Part shown: in pieces, positions 46,991-59,600 of the stretch | Position numbering within the stretch: position 1 is the first letter of the stretch | How the letters are laid out: each line of letters opens with the position of its first letter | NCBI RefSeq assembly: GCF_021130785.1 | Contig: NC_060213.1 | Coordinates: 133,066,001 to 133,130,000, forward strand | Origin: Homalodisca vitripennis | Taxonomy: Eukaryota > Arthropoda > Insecta > Hemiptera > Cicadellidae | Direction: 5' to 3' | Length of the DNA: 64,000 nucleotides | Made by a program: the position numbers and the translations under genes | Notes under the pieces: model-generated | Told to the model about the DNA's origin: nothing | Databases searched by the model: none | Seen by the model: only the letters and a program-made list of their open reading frames with translations

Positions 46991-48319
46991 CCAGTTAAAA
47001 CCTTAGTCGGTGAACATTCCTAGGAACTTAATTAGAATGCTCTGTAAAATTCTGAGGTCTGGTGCAGTTTTTGATGATGTTTTGATGATTTCCTTTGACT
47101 CGTACTCAGATTAATGTTACTAAAATAATGAATGCATGAGTTCAATGCTATAAAAGATGTGATTTCCAAGTCCTGTGATGTTTTTTTTCTTTAGCAACGA
47201 GACGCGTCATCGTCTACTTAACCTACAAATTTAACTAAATACTAAGTGATATTCAAACAAGGGATAGTTTCCTGTTGTTTTTAAAAATCTTAAATTAACA
47301 AACTTACCTCTAAATTGCTCTCGAATGGTTATAGGCCCTAATGAACACAAAACTTAATTTTGAAGGCAAGTACGCTAATACGCAAAACCTTTTTACTTAA
47401 CCAGTTTTATACGTGAGTAAATACATAGCACTGTACTGATAACATACTTCAATATAATGGGACGTTTATACTTGCTCGTATGCGAATCATGCCACAGCTT
47501 GGAAATCACTAGTTCGTGGGTAAAAAGTCAAGAAAGGAGGCCTAAGAGATATGTTACGTTTTTACGTATGCGGAAGGTTACAATCCTCGAAACTTATTGT
47601 TATACATTTTGTAACATAACGATGGCAGATGTCCGAGATCCTGCTATCCTTTCAAAATATCCATCGTCAATAACAACTTTAATAAACGCATGGCTTAGGT
47701 ATGTAGACGGGTTGGTCTAACTGTATCAGATAATATATTCGGAGATTTATACCGAACTAAAAGCGTTTCGTAATTTAAAAATAAAATCATTTTTTTAATG
47801 ACACACAGGTGTATGAAGTGTACTTTTAGGAGTGTTAGTTTGTATATGCTCTTTTACTGCAAACATTACTCATAGTTATTATCGTAATTTTGCACACACA
47901 AAAATACAACATAGAAACAATACCGGTACATCACAGTATCTTTGTATGAATGGTACAAACTAAACCCAGTCTGCGAAGTCTAATCTAAATAAATAGCGTA
48001 CCTTGCATAAAGCAGTAAGGAGCTGGTCGTTGGGATCACATGAACATAAAACTTGAGTAACTCTACAGTTGTACATTTGTGATTTATTCATTAAACTTCC
48101 AAGCGATCCCATGCCACACAATTATTTACCTTAAAGTACTTTCACACTAGATGTTGTAGTACTTTTACTATATAATTTCATCAAATAGTATTTTAACACT
48201 CTAATAATGTAAAACGGAACTAAAATATGAAACTAATTCAACATCTAGCATACTCTACAAGTGACCAAAAAATCTAAATTGAAACGATAGTAAATAGTCA
48301 ATCGTATCTATAGCTGTTT
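46991..48319. other. Mostly unassigned DNA
   Basis: The plus-strand frame at 47,457-47,720 (87 codons) is in slightly GC-richer sequence, and the phrase TGGCTTAG|GTATGT near 47,691 looks like a splice donor, but no acceptor or known domain was found. The remainder is AT-rich. Confidence 0.4.
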
Positions 48320-49340
48320 AATTTATTTACGCGCTGATCTGTCCACTAGAGTAGATTGGATTGAAGCAGTTCTAGCCAGGAGATACTCTGACCTAACTCA
48401 GTTTATACCAATGTGGGTCAGTTTGCTACTGGCTGTAATCACCAAAGAACCTATCCGTTTCCTCGATTATTGTAGATGGAATAAACTCTATCGTCAAGCA
48501 ATCGTCAGATATGAAATTGAAGTTAGTGTTAAAATAAAGAAGACGCTATGAATTAAATTGCACCTGTGGACTTGTGTACCATAAGATGTTGAGATGTGAT
48601 TTATAATTTATTTTCCTATTTTGTCAGATTATCAATAATCGACATAGAAAAGTTTGACATCAAATGACAGATTTTCATTTTATTTCATATTTATATTTTC
48701 TGTCAGCCTCAAAAGAGATTTTACAAGAAAGATGTAGGCTATTTAAGTAGTGCAATAATTTCCTCTTATTAAAAATAAATTTACTAATTAAGCATATGAT
48801 TTAGATTTTCATTAAAATATTGGTATTGAATATAGACAGCATTAAATATTAGTTGTATTGTTTTAATAAGGCTCATAATGACATTATGTTTGATATATCA
48901 TTGGATTCAGATAATAATAAATTTAAATTCAGAACTGTTTTTCTGCAATCAAATTATATTATAACTTTGTACATTTTGTCTTGAATATCGTAAAATATCA
49001 TAATTTTTTAGGAATCCCTATGGGGTTTGAAGTTATAAGAATTAATTCCACGCAAAGAAAAAAACATATTTTAGTGTTCATTCCTTGAAGAAAATGTACA
49101 GTGGTAAAACAGATTTTAATGCTCATTTGAAAAGTTTAAATTTGTATACTTGTCCATTGGGATGTCCTGCAGTTAGATAGTTGTACAGCAAAGCTTTTTT
49201 ACATCCCTCCGACAGTCAAAATAGAATTAATAACCTACCGAGTGGTAGTCTTCTATAACGCTCAGCCAAATGCCATGGTGATTTGCCATGGTTCCCATCA
49301 TGTACCATAGACCTCATTTTTGTCCGTGTAGCAATGCGTT
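48320..49340 (+). repeat. Internal duplication 3, copy B
   Basis: Partner of 14,691-15,775 (anchors given there). It ends in a family A copy at 49,195-49,335 ('CTACCGAGTGGTAGTCTTCT', 'CGCTCAGCCAAATGCCATGG'). Confidence 0.75.
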
Positions 49341-50080
49341 TTATGTAGAATATAAGTTTAAAACCATATATAAATGCAATATAAAGACAAAATCTTTAGG
49401 TCATAAAGCGAATAATTAGGTCATATGTGTTAATATATTATACAATTTTAAATGTGACGTATAAATTCTTTTTTATCTTTTATCTAAGAGTATCAATGCG
49501 TCAATCTATAAATCATTTACAATTGACATTTTTGCATGTAGGTATACCATACGTTATAATAAGTCTTCCTCCCTCTAGCTCTCCAGAAAGAATACATTTG
49601 AAATTAAGTGTATCTAACCAGTTTGTAAGTAGACCAGTTTAAACCAGAGAGTAAGTTAGTCAAAGTGTCAAATTTAACCGAGATATAATTTGAAACTACG
49701 ATGTTAATTTTACTTAAACTTTAAACTTTTAATTGCAATTATCTTAGAGTTTATCCAGAGGAATAATCACAGTTTCAATGACAAAGGCTTAGTTTAAAAA
49801 AATTCAAATTTAAGATTATTTTGTGAATTTATGGATATCCCAAAATTCTAATATCTACAATATAGACGTAGTAGGAGTTACTTGTTTGTTACTTATCGTG
49901 TATACACGATTTTTAGATCCAAAATATATGTTGTTTTTTTTAATTTGTAGATTTATCAAAAAGTAAACTTTTCTCGATTGAGCGAACGTCCTAAGAACAT
50001 AGCTTTAGGGAATATAAATTACACAATGGGCTGTCTATCTTACTCTACGTCTAATCTTTAAGTCAAAATGCGACTTAATG
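49341..50080. other. AT-rich DNA, nothing recognised
   Basis: A 71-codon frame (49,427-49,642) has no known domain. Nothing else seen. Confidence 0.45.
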
Positions 50081-50084
50081 GTAC

Positions 50085-50275
50085 ATGAAGGAAACATGAT
50101 TTTTCCGGACATTTGCCATCGTTCACTGAAACAAAAAATCAGTAACACTACGTTTCGAGATCTGCGATCTAATCTCTGCATTACATAAAAGCAGTAACAT
50201 AATGCATAATTAAAAAGTTTTTGTTTGATTTTTGTTTCACTAAACGATGGCAAATGGCCGGAAAAATTCTACTTC
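50085..50275. mobile_element. Head-to-head pair of Penelope-like 3' ends (inverted repeat)
   Basis: The left arm (50,085-50,137) reads 'GAAGGAAACATGATTTTTCC', 'GGACATTTGCCATCGTTCAC', 'TGAAACAAAAA'. The right arm (50,225-50,273) is its near-perfect reverse complement. Both match the terminal sequence of the PLE at 63,445-63,492. Between them a minus-strand PLE end carries a hammerhead-like remnant (50,149-50,185) with GATCTC, GAAAC and GTA retained but the CTGAAGA core lost. Inverted terminal extensions are a known feature of Penelope-like insertions. Confidence 0.62.
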
Positions 50276-50635
50276 CTTCACAACCCTTCCATCGTAAAAA
50301 ATAAATTTCAAACAAAGAATTAATGGTACGAATGGAAATTTCCCACGATTATACATTTATTTAGGAATTGGAAGAAATTTCAATGTTAACGCAGTATTTC
50401 TATTAGTTACCTTGCACTAACCTTGGGTGTACAAGGTCAAAATGTTGCAGCACTCCTAGATATGGACTATTTACATATAGGATTTAATGAGTTATTAGAT
50501 GTGTTAGATATGCCTATGGATTTTATGTAGCATGTATAATTATACATTTTATTGTTTTCTTCGATTCGTAACTAACATGATTTATAGCCAATTATTTAGT
50601 CATGTTCTTAAATAAACGAATGAATGAATTAAATT
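50276..50635 (+). mobile_element. Candidate LINE 3' end
   Basis: Ends AAATAAACGAATGAATGAATT, that is AAATAAAC then three GAAT units, in the same style as 35.1 and 36.2 kb. The body upstream has no recognisable coding remnant. Confidence 0.3.
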
Positions 50636-51534
50636 GAAAAAATACGTAATTTTAAAACAAATTTCTCATTCAATTACAATTTCTTTAGGTATTCTCAAAT
50701 ATCTTTTGAAATACATTGTTTGGGGACTTTATCCGACGTAAAAATACCCCTTAGACTCTACTTAAAGGTTTTAATATAATACACTGTGTTACTCATAAAA
50801 ATCAGAGTTTATATAATAACATAACATATTTAAATGTCCGTTGCGATTGAGTAAGAAACCTTGATAATTGAAAATTTTACCGAAACTACAAAATTATCAT
50901 GGTTTTTATGGGGTTATCTTTACACGCCTAAATTATCACATCCTCAATGAGCCAAATTGAGATATTGTTTGTTGTGGACAAATCTTTAACTGACAACAAT
51001 TACAAATATATTAATAATAGTATAATCTATATTTACAGTACACAACATCTTACAAACGCGAGCACTGGCTAACAATAATAAACGGTACAGCGGACTCGAG
51101 TGTTTACTGTATATTTGAATATGTTACAGGACCTTGTAAAGGTAGCTATAAACAGATTGTGTTGTAGAACTAGCATCAAATTCTAAATAAGGTTCCGTTT
51201 TTCAATACGAATTACAATTAGTTACGATTTAGCTTGGGTTGTTAAAGTTTTGGTAACTAAAGGCCGAACTGGATCAAACAAACAATAGCAGGAGCATCAA
51301 GACTGGGGTACAATAGCTGCGATATGTATATGGGGTAGTGGGGAACGGTTCTATTGTTATATTATGGAACAACCATTGGTGATTATCGTTTTTGTGCTTT
51401 TGTTCTTTTTCGTTATTATCGTTTAGTTTTAAATCATTCTCGGAGTATTTTCATGGAAAACTTCTTATATTAAGTATATGAAATACAAAACGTAAGTGAT
51501 ACTTAAGAATTATTGTAGTCTGTATATTTTTGCT
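50636..51534. other. AT-rich DNA, nothing recognised
   Basis: No feature supported. Bases 51,230-51,350 are slightly less AT-rich. Confidence 0.45.
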
Positions 51535-52215
51535 ATTAATCTGTAGTGGTAAAGAGATTTAAATTCCGTGAAGAGTATCTAAAGGGTACATACTACACAA
51601 AAGACACGTGGCAACAGAACAGGTATTAAGAACCTGACATTAGCAGACAGGGGAGCAATTGTGTTACAACATAATTTGGATACAGGGATGTAAAATGATG
51701 ATGAAAAAAATTTTGAAGTAATTGCTAAAAACTAAAGAAAACTTTATGTTAAATATTTAGCCTTTGAAACAGTTATGGAATATTTCAACGTAAACTATGC
51801 AAAGAAAACCAAACACACGTTAACAGGTAAAAAAATATGCATCTCATAATATGATAGAATTTTTCAAGGACAGTTGAAATACTATTTAAAAAAAATCCCG
51901 CATGATCTTTAAAACTAAAGTGATAAAGATATGAAAAATAAAAAGAAGAGAGCTGATGTCACTATAATGTTTTGATTTGTCACAAAAATAATGTACACGA
52001 TTGCGCTGAAAATCGGTATCTTGGAGACAATTTACAGATAAGATAACGCCTTACGCAAATAATCCAGCATCGTGTGTAATCCCTATGTGCTGTGTTGACT
52101 GTGAACCTCTTATCGCTTCTTGTGAAATCGATTAATTATTCTACTTTTATTTTCCTACGTTGTGGTATAGAAAGCTCATGTGAAAGTGTATCAAAATGTA
52201 GATGATGTAACAATA
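51535..52215 (-). repeat. Internal inverted duplication 5, copy B
   Basis: Inverted partner of 36,870-38,560, lacking both the 900-bp segment and the 77-bp tandem duplication found there. Confidence 0.74.
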
Positions 52216-53200
52216 CTTCGGAATAAACCATCTGTATAATAAATTTAAGTGGTATAAAAATCGTCTATGCCATTTTTAATTACTTGAGAATATTTATATT
52301 AGAACTTACCAATAATGAAAAACCGTAGGAAAGCTATTACACTTAATTACTTCAATATTTCAGAACGTTATAAAATATTGAATCCTATCAATAAAGTGAA
52401 TAATCGGAATTACTTTAATTCATATTGGCTTTAATTCAGAATTGACGATTCAGCGTTATCTTTTTGTTTTGTAATGTTTCATAATGAGTATTAATCGCTA
52501 TTGTATTTTATGTGATCCCATAATATTTCTAATTTTACTAAAATGATAAATCGATAGTAATCGTCATACATCCATTTCTACTTGTAAACATTGCCGACCA
52601 AATCGACGAAGAACTTACGTATTGTAAGTTACTTACATTTATTTTTTAATTTACTTATAGCGGTTGTTAGTTTTCTCCAGCAATGAGGATAGCGATGACA
52701 ACTCCAACATTAATGGAGTCGTTTACCGCGTGTCAGTGCCAGATGATGGTAGTAAACAAAGTATTAATCTAGAGTAACAGTTTTCAAAAAAGCGTTGACA
52801 GCTCAGAAACTAAGCAAATTTAATTTTACCTTTAAGGTATCTTTTCCTCATTTGGATAGTCAACTGATCTATTATTCTTTAAAATATTGTAGTTTTATGG
52901 AACACTTCGTATAGTAGATTTATCAAAGTTGTTAAATTTATATTAATTTTACAGGTCACTTCATAAGAACTTTTATGAATTTTGCAGTTCCCTTTATATT
53001 AAAACCTTATAACTGCGTATTATATTACTTTTGCAATATTTTTAGGTTGGCCTCTGATGCGCCAGTTATCTAAGAAAAGAATATATACATTTTATTTAAA
53101 TTTACTTGCCACGTACTACGTAAACGTGTAAAGGTTCAAGTAACGGGATCCTATATACTTATTGTCACTGACATAAATTTGCAATTTTGCACATAATACA
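52216..53200. other. AT-rich DNA, nothing recognised
   Basis: No supported feature. Confidence 0.45.
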
Positions 53201-53204
53201 TATA

Positions 53205-54223
53205 ACAGCGTAACACTGATGACGTCATGTGTACAGTTTATAACAGCTTATCTTGGGCTCACACCGTTGGTCTCAGTATATCAGTGTTTTACACCGGGTT
53301 GTTCTCGGTTTACTGCGAATATTTTCCGCAGACTTCTTCACTGTGTCTTACTAAAAATATAAAGTACAGTATACATCTGTAACATTGATGACGTCATGTG
53401 TAAAGTTTATAACAGCTTATCTTGGGTTCACACCGTTGGTCTCAGTATATCAGTGTTTTACACCGGGTTGTTCTCGGTTTACTGTGAATATTTTCCGCAG
53501 ACTTCTTCACTGTGTCTTACTAAAAATATAAAGTACAGTATACATCTGTAACATTGATGACGTCATGTGTACAGTTTATAACAGTTTATCTTGGGCTCAC
53601 ACCGTTGGTCCCAGTATATCAGTGTTTTACACCGGTTTCTTCTCGGTTTACTGTGAATATTTTCCGCAGACTTCTTCACTGTGTCTTACCAAAAATATAA
53701 AGTACAGTATACATCTGTAACATTTATGACGTCATGTGTACAGTTTATAACAGCGTATCTTGGGCTCACACCGTTGGTCTCAGTATATCAGTGTTTTACA
53801 CCGGGTTGTTCTCGGTTTACTGCAAATATTTTCCGCAGACTTCTTCACTGTGTCTTACTAAAAATATGAAGTACAGTATACATCTGTAACATTGATGACG
53901 TCATGTGTACAGTTTATAACAGCGTATCTTGGGCTCACACCGTTGGTCTCAGTATATCAGTGTTTTACACCGGGTTGTTCTCGGTTTACTGCAAATATTT
54001 TCCGCAGACTTCTTCACTGTGTCTTACCAAAAATATAAAGTACAGTATACATCTGTAATATTGATGACGTCATGTGTACAGTTTATAACAGCGTATCTTG
54101 GGCTCACACCGTTGGTCTCAGTATATCAGTGTTTTACACCGGGTTGTTCTCGGTTTACCGCGAATATTTTCCGCAGACTTCTTCACTGTGTCTTATTAAA
54201 AATATAAAGTACAGCATACATCT
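53205..54223 (+). repeat. 169-bp satellite array, six units with TGACGTCA
   Basis: GACGTCATGTG recurs at 53,221, 53,390, 53,559, 53,728, 53,897 and 54,066: five intervals of exactly 169 bp. Units differ at only a few positions. Each has a TGACGTCA palindrome (the CRE/ATF consensus; unit 4 reads ATGACGTCA after TT), 'CACACCGTTGGTC', 'TTTTACACCGG' and 'AATATTTTCCGCAGACTTC'. The 169-bp length is near that of a nucleosome plus short linker. Frames of 62 and 92 codons across the array arise because the units are alike. Confidence 0.96.
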
Positions 54224-54539
54224 GTTTTTGTGACTTATTTATTTACAGATTACTGTATATTGGCTTTATCTAATTAGTATATGACAACTCCTTACTGAAC
54301 TGTGCATTACAACATTGAGCATCTTTAACATTTTTAAACTTTAATTTTATGCCCAATTTTTAATATTCGTATAACTAATTAATATAATATACTCAAATTT
54401 TGTAAAAATTTGACGTAATAAATATTATTGCTATTGAATATATTTTATCTGTTATGTTCTCACTAACTTATATCTGTTTGTCAATACGTCTATCTATATG
54501 CACGATTTATCAGAAAGGAATAGATCCATAGATTTAGGG
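54224..54539. other. AT-rich DNA, nothing recognised
   Basis: No feature supported. Confidence 0.4.
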
Positions 54540-54960
54540 TTTTGCCCGAAAATTCATTTATATGTATGCAATACTGAGTTATGTCACTCCATGGGATTTG
54601 GCTGAGCGTAAGTAAATATGTTACTTATTGATCTTATGGATAACCATGATTTCAACGAAAAGATCGTAAAGTAAATAAATTTGTAAACAAGGCGAGTAAA
54701 ATCATATGCGATTTTAACATCTCACTAATTAACATAAGTAGCGTATTCCCACAGTGAATAGAAAACAATAATACAGTCGAAAGTCAATGTGAAACGTTAA
54801 TTTTCATCGCACTCCGTTACCTCTCCCTAGTTCACTGGGAACTTTATTACTTAATAATTGATATTCTATAGTGTCATTGAAGCCTCATTTGAAATGAGCT
54901 ATAGGTGTGAAGTTTTGCATTCGCCATCAGCGAAGACTCATACACGACCCGTAATAAATA
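54540..54960 (-). repeat. Dispersed repeat family A, copy 10 (long)
   Basis: Plus-strand landmarks are 'CACTCCATGGGATTTGGCTG', 'AGCGTAAGTAAATATG', 'TATGGATAACCATGATTTC' and, about 250 bp on, 'GAAGTTTTGCATTCGCC' with 'CAGCGAAGACTC'. With copy 2 it defines both ends of the unit. Confidence 0.63.
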
Positions 54961-55049
54961 AGTTTAAAGGGTATTTCAGCAACAGAATTTGAAAAATTTG
55001 AGTTGGTCGTGCATGTACTTAAATAAACAAAATTTATAAAAAAGCAAAT

Positions 55050-55480
55050 TGAACATAAAACGGTATATAGTTGTACAACAATTTTGAGCACAATACAGCA
55101 CTGGACTGTGCAGAACTGTACTGGAGAGCACTGGACTGTGCAGAACTGTACTGGAGAGCACTGGACTGTACTTGTTAGCTTGTCATATGCGACTGATTAG
55201 GGTTACCAGATTAATGTTTGTGTTCATAGAGCCAGCATCAATCAAACTGCAGTATTACATCATAAACCAAAACCAGGAAGTAGAGGCCATATATAAACCA
55301 GAGACCCAGGTCTTGTTTATTGCGGTACATAAATTTGATTAAACCACGCATACAGTTTATTACTAACCCTGTGGAAATCAAACTGGGGAGATTTATGCTT
55401 TCGTTCCGAAGCGTTTTGAATGCTTGTGGGTTGTAACTTCTCAATGACCATTACTTACTGGCAGCAGGAATAATTTTAGG
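55050..55480 (+). repeat. Repeat family C, copy 2, with a 30-bp tandem triplication
   Basis: Contains two full and one partial 30-bp unit (GCACTGGACTGTGCAGAACT then GTACTGGAGA) at 55,098-55,169, grown from the ACTGGAATGTACTGGAG block of the 57-kb copy. It also contains the block shared with 35.4 kb (55,333-55,410) and 'GACCATTACTTACTGGCAGC' near 55,446, which is the reverse-transcriptase-proximal block of family C. Confidence 0.6.
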
Positions 55481-57055
55481 ACTTTTACCTTTTTTATAAC
55501 TGTATTGATGCAGTAATACATAATTGAATGGGAAATCATTAGGTGACTATTAATAAGGCGAGGCACACATATAATTATGTGTAAATGAAAATCGCAGCCT
55601 TGTGCAAGGCTATGAGCTTCTGTACCTCATACTGCATACGAGGATTTCCGCCAACGATAATAAACTGTTACTTAGATAAAAAGAATTTAAAGTTTGCTAT
55701 CATTACTAATGATTTTAAAGATTTTTTGTCTCGCAAAAGATGGGCGTTTAAATAAAATTGTCAACAGTTTGAATATTAGTAATTCAAGTGTATGAATAAA
55801 ACTTTTGTTCTTTATCATTGGAATCTGTCAGTGACTCAATGGTCGAAGAATTCATTAATTTCCTAAATTTATCCGAATCCTATCTACAAGTTTTATAACT
55901 TAATATATACAGATGTAAACAAAGTGTTTTACATATAAATAACTCAAGCAAGTAAAAACGGAGTTGCAAAAAACTTTAAGGGTTATAAATTAACCTATAA
56001 AGTTTAATGTGGAAACAAATTTCAACTTGTCACCTCCCTCGTTAACTAAGAGTGAAGAGATAAGGTCTTGCTTATGTAACAGGATGTAGGATGTGGGTCA
56101 GAAGTAGCTGACGTGAACGGAGACACAAGCAATGTTACGGTACGTTAACAACACTGTAGAAAATATATGTGACTGAAGGAAGGGTTTTTAAGAGCTTTGT
56201 TTATTTGGGACAATTTGTGGAAGGATGTTCGTTGGAGTGTGGAAACCGGTGATTGTTAATGGATTGTTGGGTCCGTAATAAAAACTTTAAGTGTTTTACT
56301 GTGGGTAATAATACTAGCAGTAATTATCTTCAAGATCTGATTCAATATTAAACGTAGAAAGCATTATTGATTATTGAAAGTACTGTAATACGATATTCAT
56401 GATATTTTTACCAGCTACTCGAATAATCTGTTCAGTTTAAGATCTGGAGGGAAAGGGTTAAAAGCAGACGGCTCTGGCCTTATGTTTTGATTATGGACAT
56501 TGTTGCCGTTGTGTGAACAAGTTTGATTATATGTTTGATTGCTTAAATATTTTTAGGTTTCCTAGTAATTTCATTTCTTTAATATCGGTCGCTAAAACTG
56601 CCTACCTTCAAAAAATACTTGACTTAGTGGATCTGATAATTGAAACTATGAAGATAAATAAGTTTGTTCTATTATATAGGCTTCATTAATTTCACTTGAA
56701 TATTTTCAGACCACCAAATAATAATTGTTAAAATCGCCTTTAAGACAAAAAACATTCCTAGACAAGATCTCATTACATAAAAAAATGGCAAATGGCGCAT
56801 AGGACTCAATTTACTCTATTTACAGTGCAAAATAATTTTGTAATAAGGAACACATGGGCAACACAAAAATACTAATAAATCTGATCGTTTAATAAAATTA
56901 GACATTACGATAAAAGGGCTAGTAGAAAAGTATAAAATTGCTTAACACTCTAAGCGTGAAAATCATCACATAAGTCTTAGTCCATTGCTGCATGTTCTAG
57001 TTCTAACTTTTTTGTGATGTAATAGGATCTTCTGAAAACTGAATAAGAGACAGGT
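55481..57055. other. AT-rich DNA, nothing recognised
   Basis: No supported feature. Confidence 0.5.
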
Positions 57056-57059
57056 TATG

Positions 57060-57309
57060 TTTTTTCTGACATTGGGTGATGCATTAATGAAATTCTCTAT
57101 CACTGAATCAGGGACACCAAATAAACAGTATCCCTGGTGTCAGTAAGTAATGGTCCTTGAGGGACACCATAACCCTGCCCCATTGCACCTCGGTACAGTA
57201 TGTCAGAAACTCGTAGTTTCCGTACAGGGACTCCAGTACATTCCAGTATCATATTTTGTTTCAAAGTATTCTCTAAATATGTAAGAGGTTTTGTACTTAA
57301 TCTGTTCAC
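57060..57309 (-). pseudogene. Repeat family C copy with reverse-transcriptase motif
   Basis: The minus-strand frame (57,100-57,309) reads through 'VRKLRVSDILYRGAMGQG' and 'YGVPQGPLLTD'. GVPQGS.LGPLLF is the canonical motif of LINE-type reverse transcriptases; here the residues between QG and GPLL are missing, giving GVPQGPLL. The copy at 33.06 kb has the same contraction, so it was probably already present in the family before it spread. No YxDD motif or other domain follows; the sequence leaves reverse-transcriptase similarity after TD. It is a non-coding, reverse-transcriptase-derived repeat. Confidence 0.5.
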
Positions 57310-58989
57310 TTAGGTAGCTATACCATCATATGAACGATTTTATCTTTTCAATATGTTGTATTCTTCAATGAAATCTATCTGTGAGCAATCTAACTACCAA
57401 ATTAAACTGGAGGAAGATAATTAAAACTATATTTTAATATAGTTACATCTCTTATATTTGACTACGTGAAATTGTATCTGGGAAAAGAATTATATTTTAA
57501 AGACCACCCACCAGTTAATTAACAAATTCTTTGGTTTCCATTTAAGAAAAGTAGAGTACATTTATAATGCTTTTGAAAAGCAGTATTTCGTTGAGGCATA
57601 AAATTAAATGTTCAAACGTTACTTGTTATGGAGGAAACAAAGTGATGTAGGATCAGTTACAAGTTGGAACTCTGTGGTGCCACTCAATGAAGACGAGATA
57701 ATCCACGAATATAACGGCATAAGCCCTTGAACATTAGTTGAACACACTTCGTAATAAAACCCTGTAATTTACCTTGCCATACTTAAGGTGTACTCCATCA
57801 TTACAGACTCTCTTTACCCTCATTAATTAGATAATGTACATTGTATAAACTTCAATAGTTTTTACAAATTTCTTTATATTAGAATCTTATTTGTGCACTA
57901 TATTGAAACACGTAGGTTTGCACAGGTATTATAAATATGTACTACATATTTTATTTTAGCCTTTTTGGTTAACGAAGTATTTATAGGTATACATAGAATT
58001 CAGAATTTAAATATAATAACTTTTTAATGGAGAGAGTTATATTCAAATTGAATTTGTGAAGTAGAATTATGTGTTTTCTTCTTTTAAATTAAACTAATAA
58101 ATCTTAAATGGAAAGAAATAAACAATATTAACGTATTTCCAAACTGCTTAAATATACTCTTTCTTTCTTTTATATGCAAATACAATATTTGGATAATAGT
58201 AAATAAATCATTGTTCAACCAGACTCGTGAGCCAACCCCAACATGCATTGAAGGTGACATTGCTACTTACGTTAGATTTTCGTAGACATTTGAGACCATA
58301 ATATTTTAGTAATTAATTTCCAAACTTCATTCATAGACATGCGACTATGTTATGCAATGGCTTGAATACATATTAGTGAGAATGGGGATTTCAAATATAC
58401 TGAACGTGATAAATAATGAAAGAGGTAAAATATCCTTTCCAGCGCGGTTGGTAGAAAATTAACAATTTAGTTGTGTTTTTAAGTACTGAAATGGGAACAC
58501 ATAAGTACATATAAAAGCTTGGTAAACCAACTTAAAATATCAAAAGAATGCGATCATCCTAGATTTCCAAGTCACGGGGTGTTGTCAGGAGAGCGATGGT
58601 GTGACCCTTTTCCACAAAGGAAGTCACCATTAAGAAAACAAATTTCTTTCGCAGTGACATCCACCTCGCGTATAAATCAGAGCAATATATTGTTTACAGC
58701 TATGGTTCACGTAGCTGCCAACTTTACTGTCGCAAGTCTGCTCTGATAGTCCAGGAGCCCAGAGACAACTTGCATTGTGTAAGCACTAAATTTGGTTTTA
58801 TTTAAAATCAATAGAAACATTTTCCCATAAAAACAGAAAGTCAGCTACGCTAGTTTCGTCGTAGACATGGGGTTCAAAATGAGTCAGTTTCGCAAAGGTA
58901 AAATATGAAGCAATAATTTTCGTGATCATATTTCTCGTAAAGCGATACATTTATAACCAACAGTGAGGCTCGTAAATAATGTTACGTCA
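57310..58989. other. Mostly AT-rich, with one GC-richer patch
   Basis: Bases 58,550-58,760 are less AT-rich and carry a 75-codon plus-strand frame with no known domain and a TATAAAT element at 58,671-58,677. I see no convincing gene. The rest is AT-rich. Confidence 0.4.
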
Positions 58990-59171
58990 GCTCAAATCAA
59001 ATCAATTTTTTATTGCCAGGACATTATTACATGTATAGCAATAATCAAGATATTTTTAAATTAATATCTAAAATTTAAAACTTTCACTTCGCCTCAAACC
59101 ACATTCAAACATACAAATTTTTAGCCACTCCATATTTATCCAGCCAATATTCCCATTTCCAGCGCCGGTAG
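58990..59171 (-). mobile_element. LINE 3' untranslated region and tail
   Basis: Lies directly downstream of the reverse-transcriptase fragment and ends on the minus strand in GGCAATAAAAAATTGATTTG then ATTTGAGC, the short-repeat tail typical of this LINE group. The same tail style is at 14,216. Confidence 0.6.
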
Positions 59172-59597
59172 TCAGTTTGCTAATTGTGCGGTCACCCAGT
59201 CGAATGCCATAAACTCGTCAGCACTATAAAATGCTTGCGACACTAAAAAGCGTCTTAAACGAGTTTTTAACACCTTAGGCGTTGGGGCATTTCTTAACTG
59301 ATCTGGCAACTTGTTGATGAACCAAACACCTGCCTGGGAGGGCAAGTGTTCGTAAACCCCCGTCCTGTGTCTTCCAGTTCGGTAGGCATCTCTGCCTCTT
59401 GTCTCATACTCGTGTATGTCACGGCCCTGGGTTAATGCACATTTGGACAAACAAAATGAGCTTGTCTCAAGAATGTAGAGACAAGGCAGAGTCAACAGTT
59501 GCAACGTTTTGAAGGCTTCTTTGCACGATTCTCGGAATTTCATTTTTGCGATTATGCGAATCGCTTGCTTCTGAATTTTGAATGCTCGGAAGAAATG
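59172..59597 (-). pseudogene. LINE reverse transcriptase C-terminal fragment
   Basis: The frame is open from 59,597 to the stop at 59,172-59,174 (about 141 codons), although the first ATG is at 59,543. It reads RAFKIQKQAIRIIAKMKF, then ESCKEAFKTLQLLTLPCLYI, CALTQGRDIHEYETR, DAYRTGRHRTGVYEHLPSQA, GVWFINKLPDQLRNAP and LKTRLRRFLVSQAFYSADEF. This is the conserved region after the reverse-transcriptase domain in jockey/CR1-like elements of arthropods. An in-frame stop at 59,598-59,600 coincides with the loss of similarity, so the element is truncated at its 5' end, as is usual for incomplete target-primed insertion. The catalytic domain is absent, so no activity is possible. The frame within the fragment is intact, which suggests a moderately recent insertion. 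Confidence 0.88.
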
Positions 59598-59600
59598 CTA

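Noticed and set aside
47457..47720. 87-codon gene or exon
   Set aside because: A donor-like GTATGT exists, but there is no acceptor, no recognisable domain and only a mild composition change.
53681..54207. Frames of 62 and 92 codons in the 169-bp array
   Set aside because: They repeat because the satellite units repeat; the period is not a multiple of three and no domain is present.
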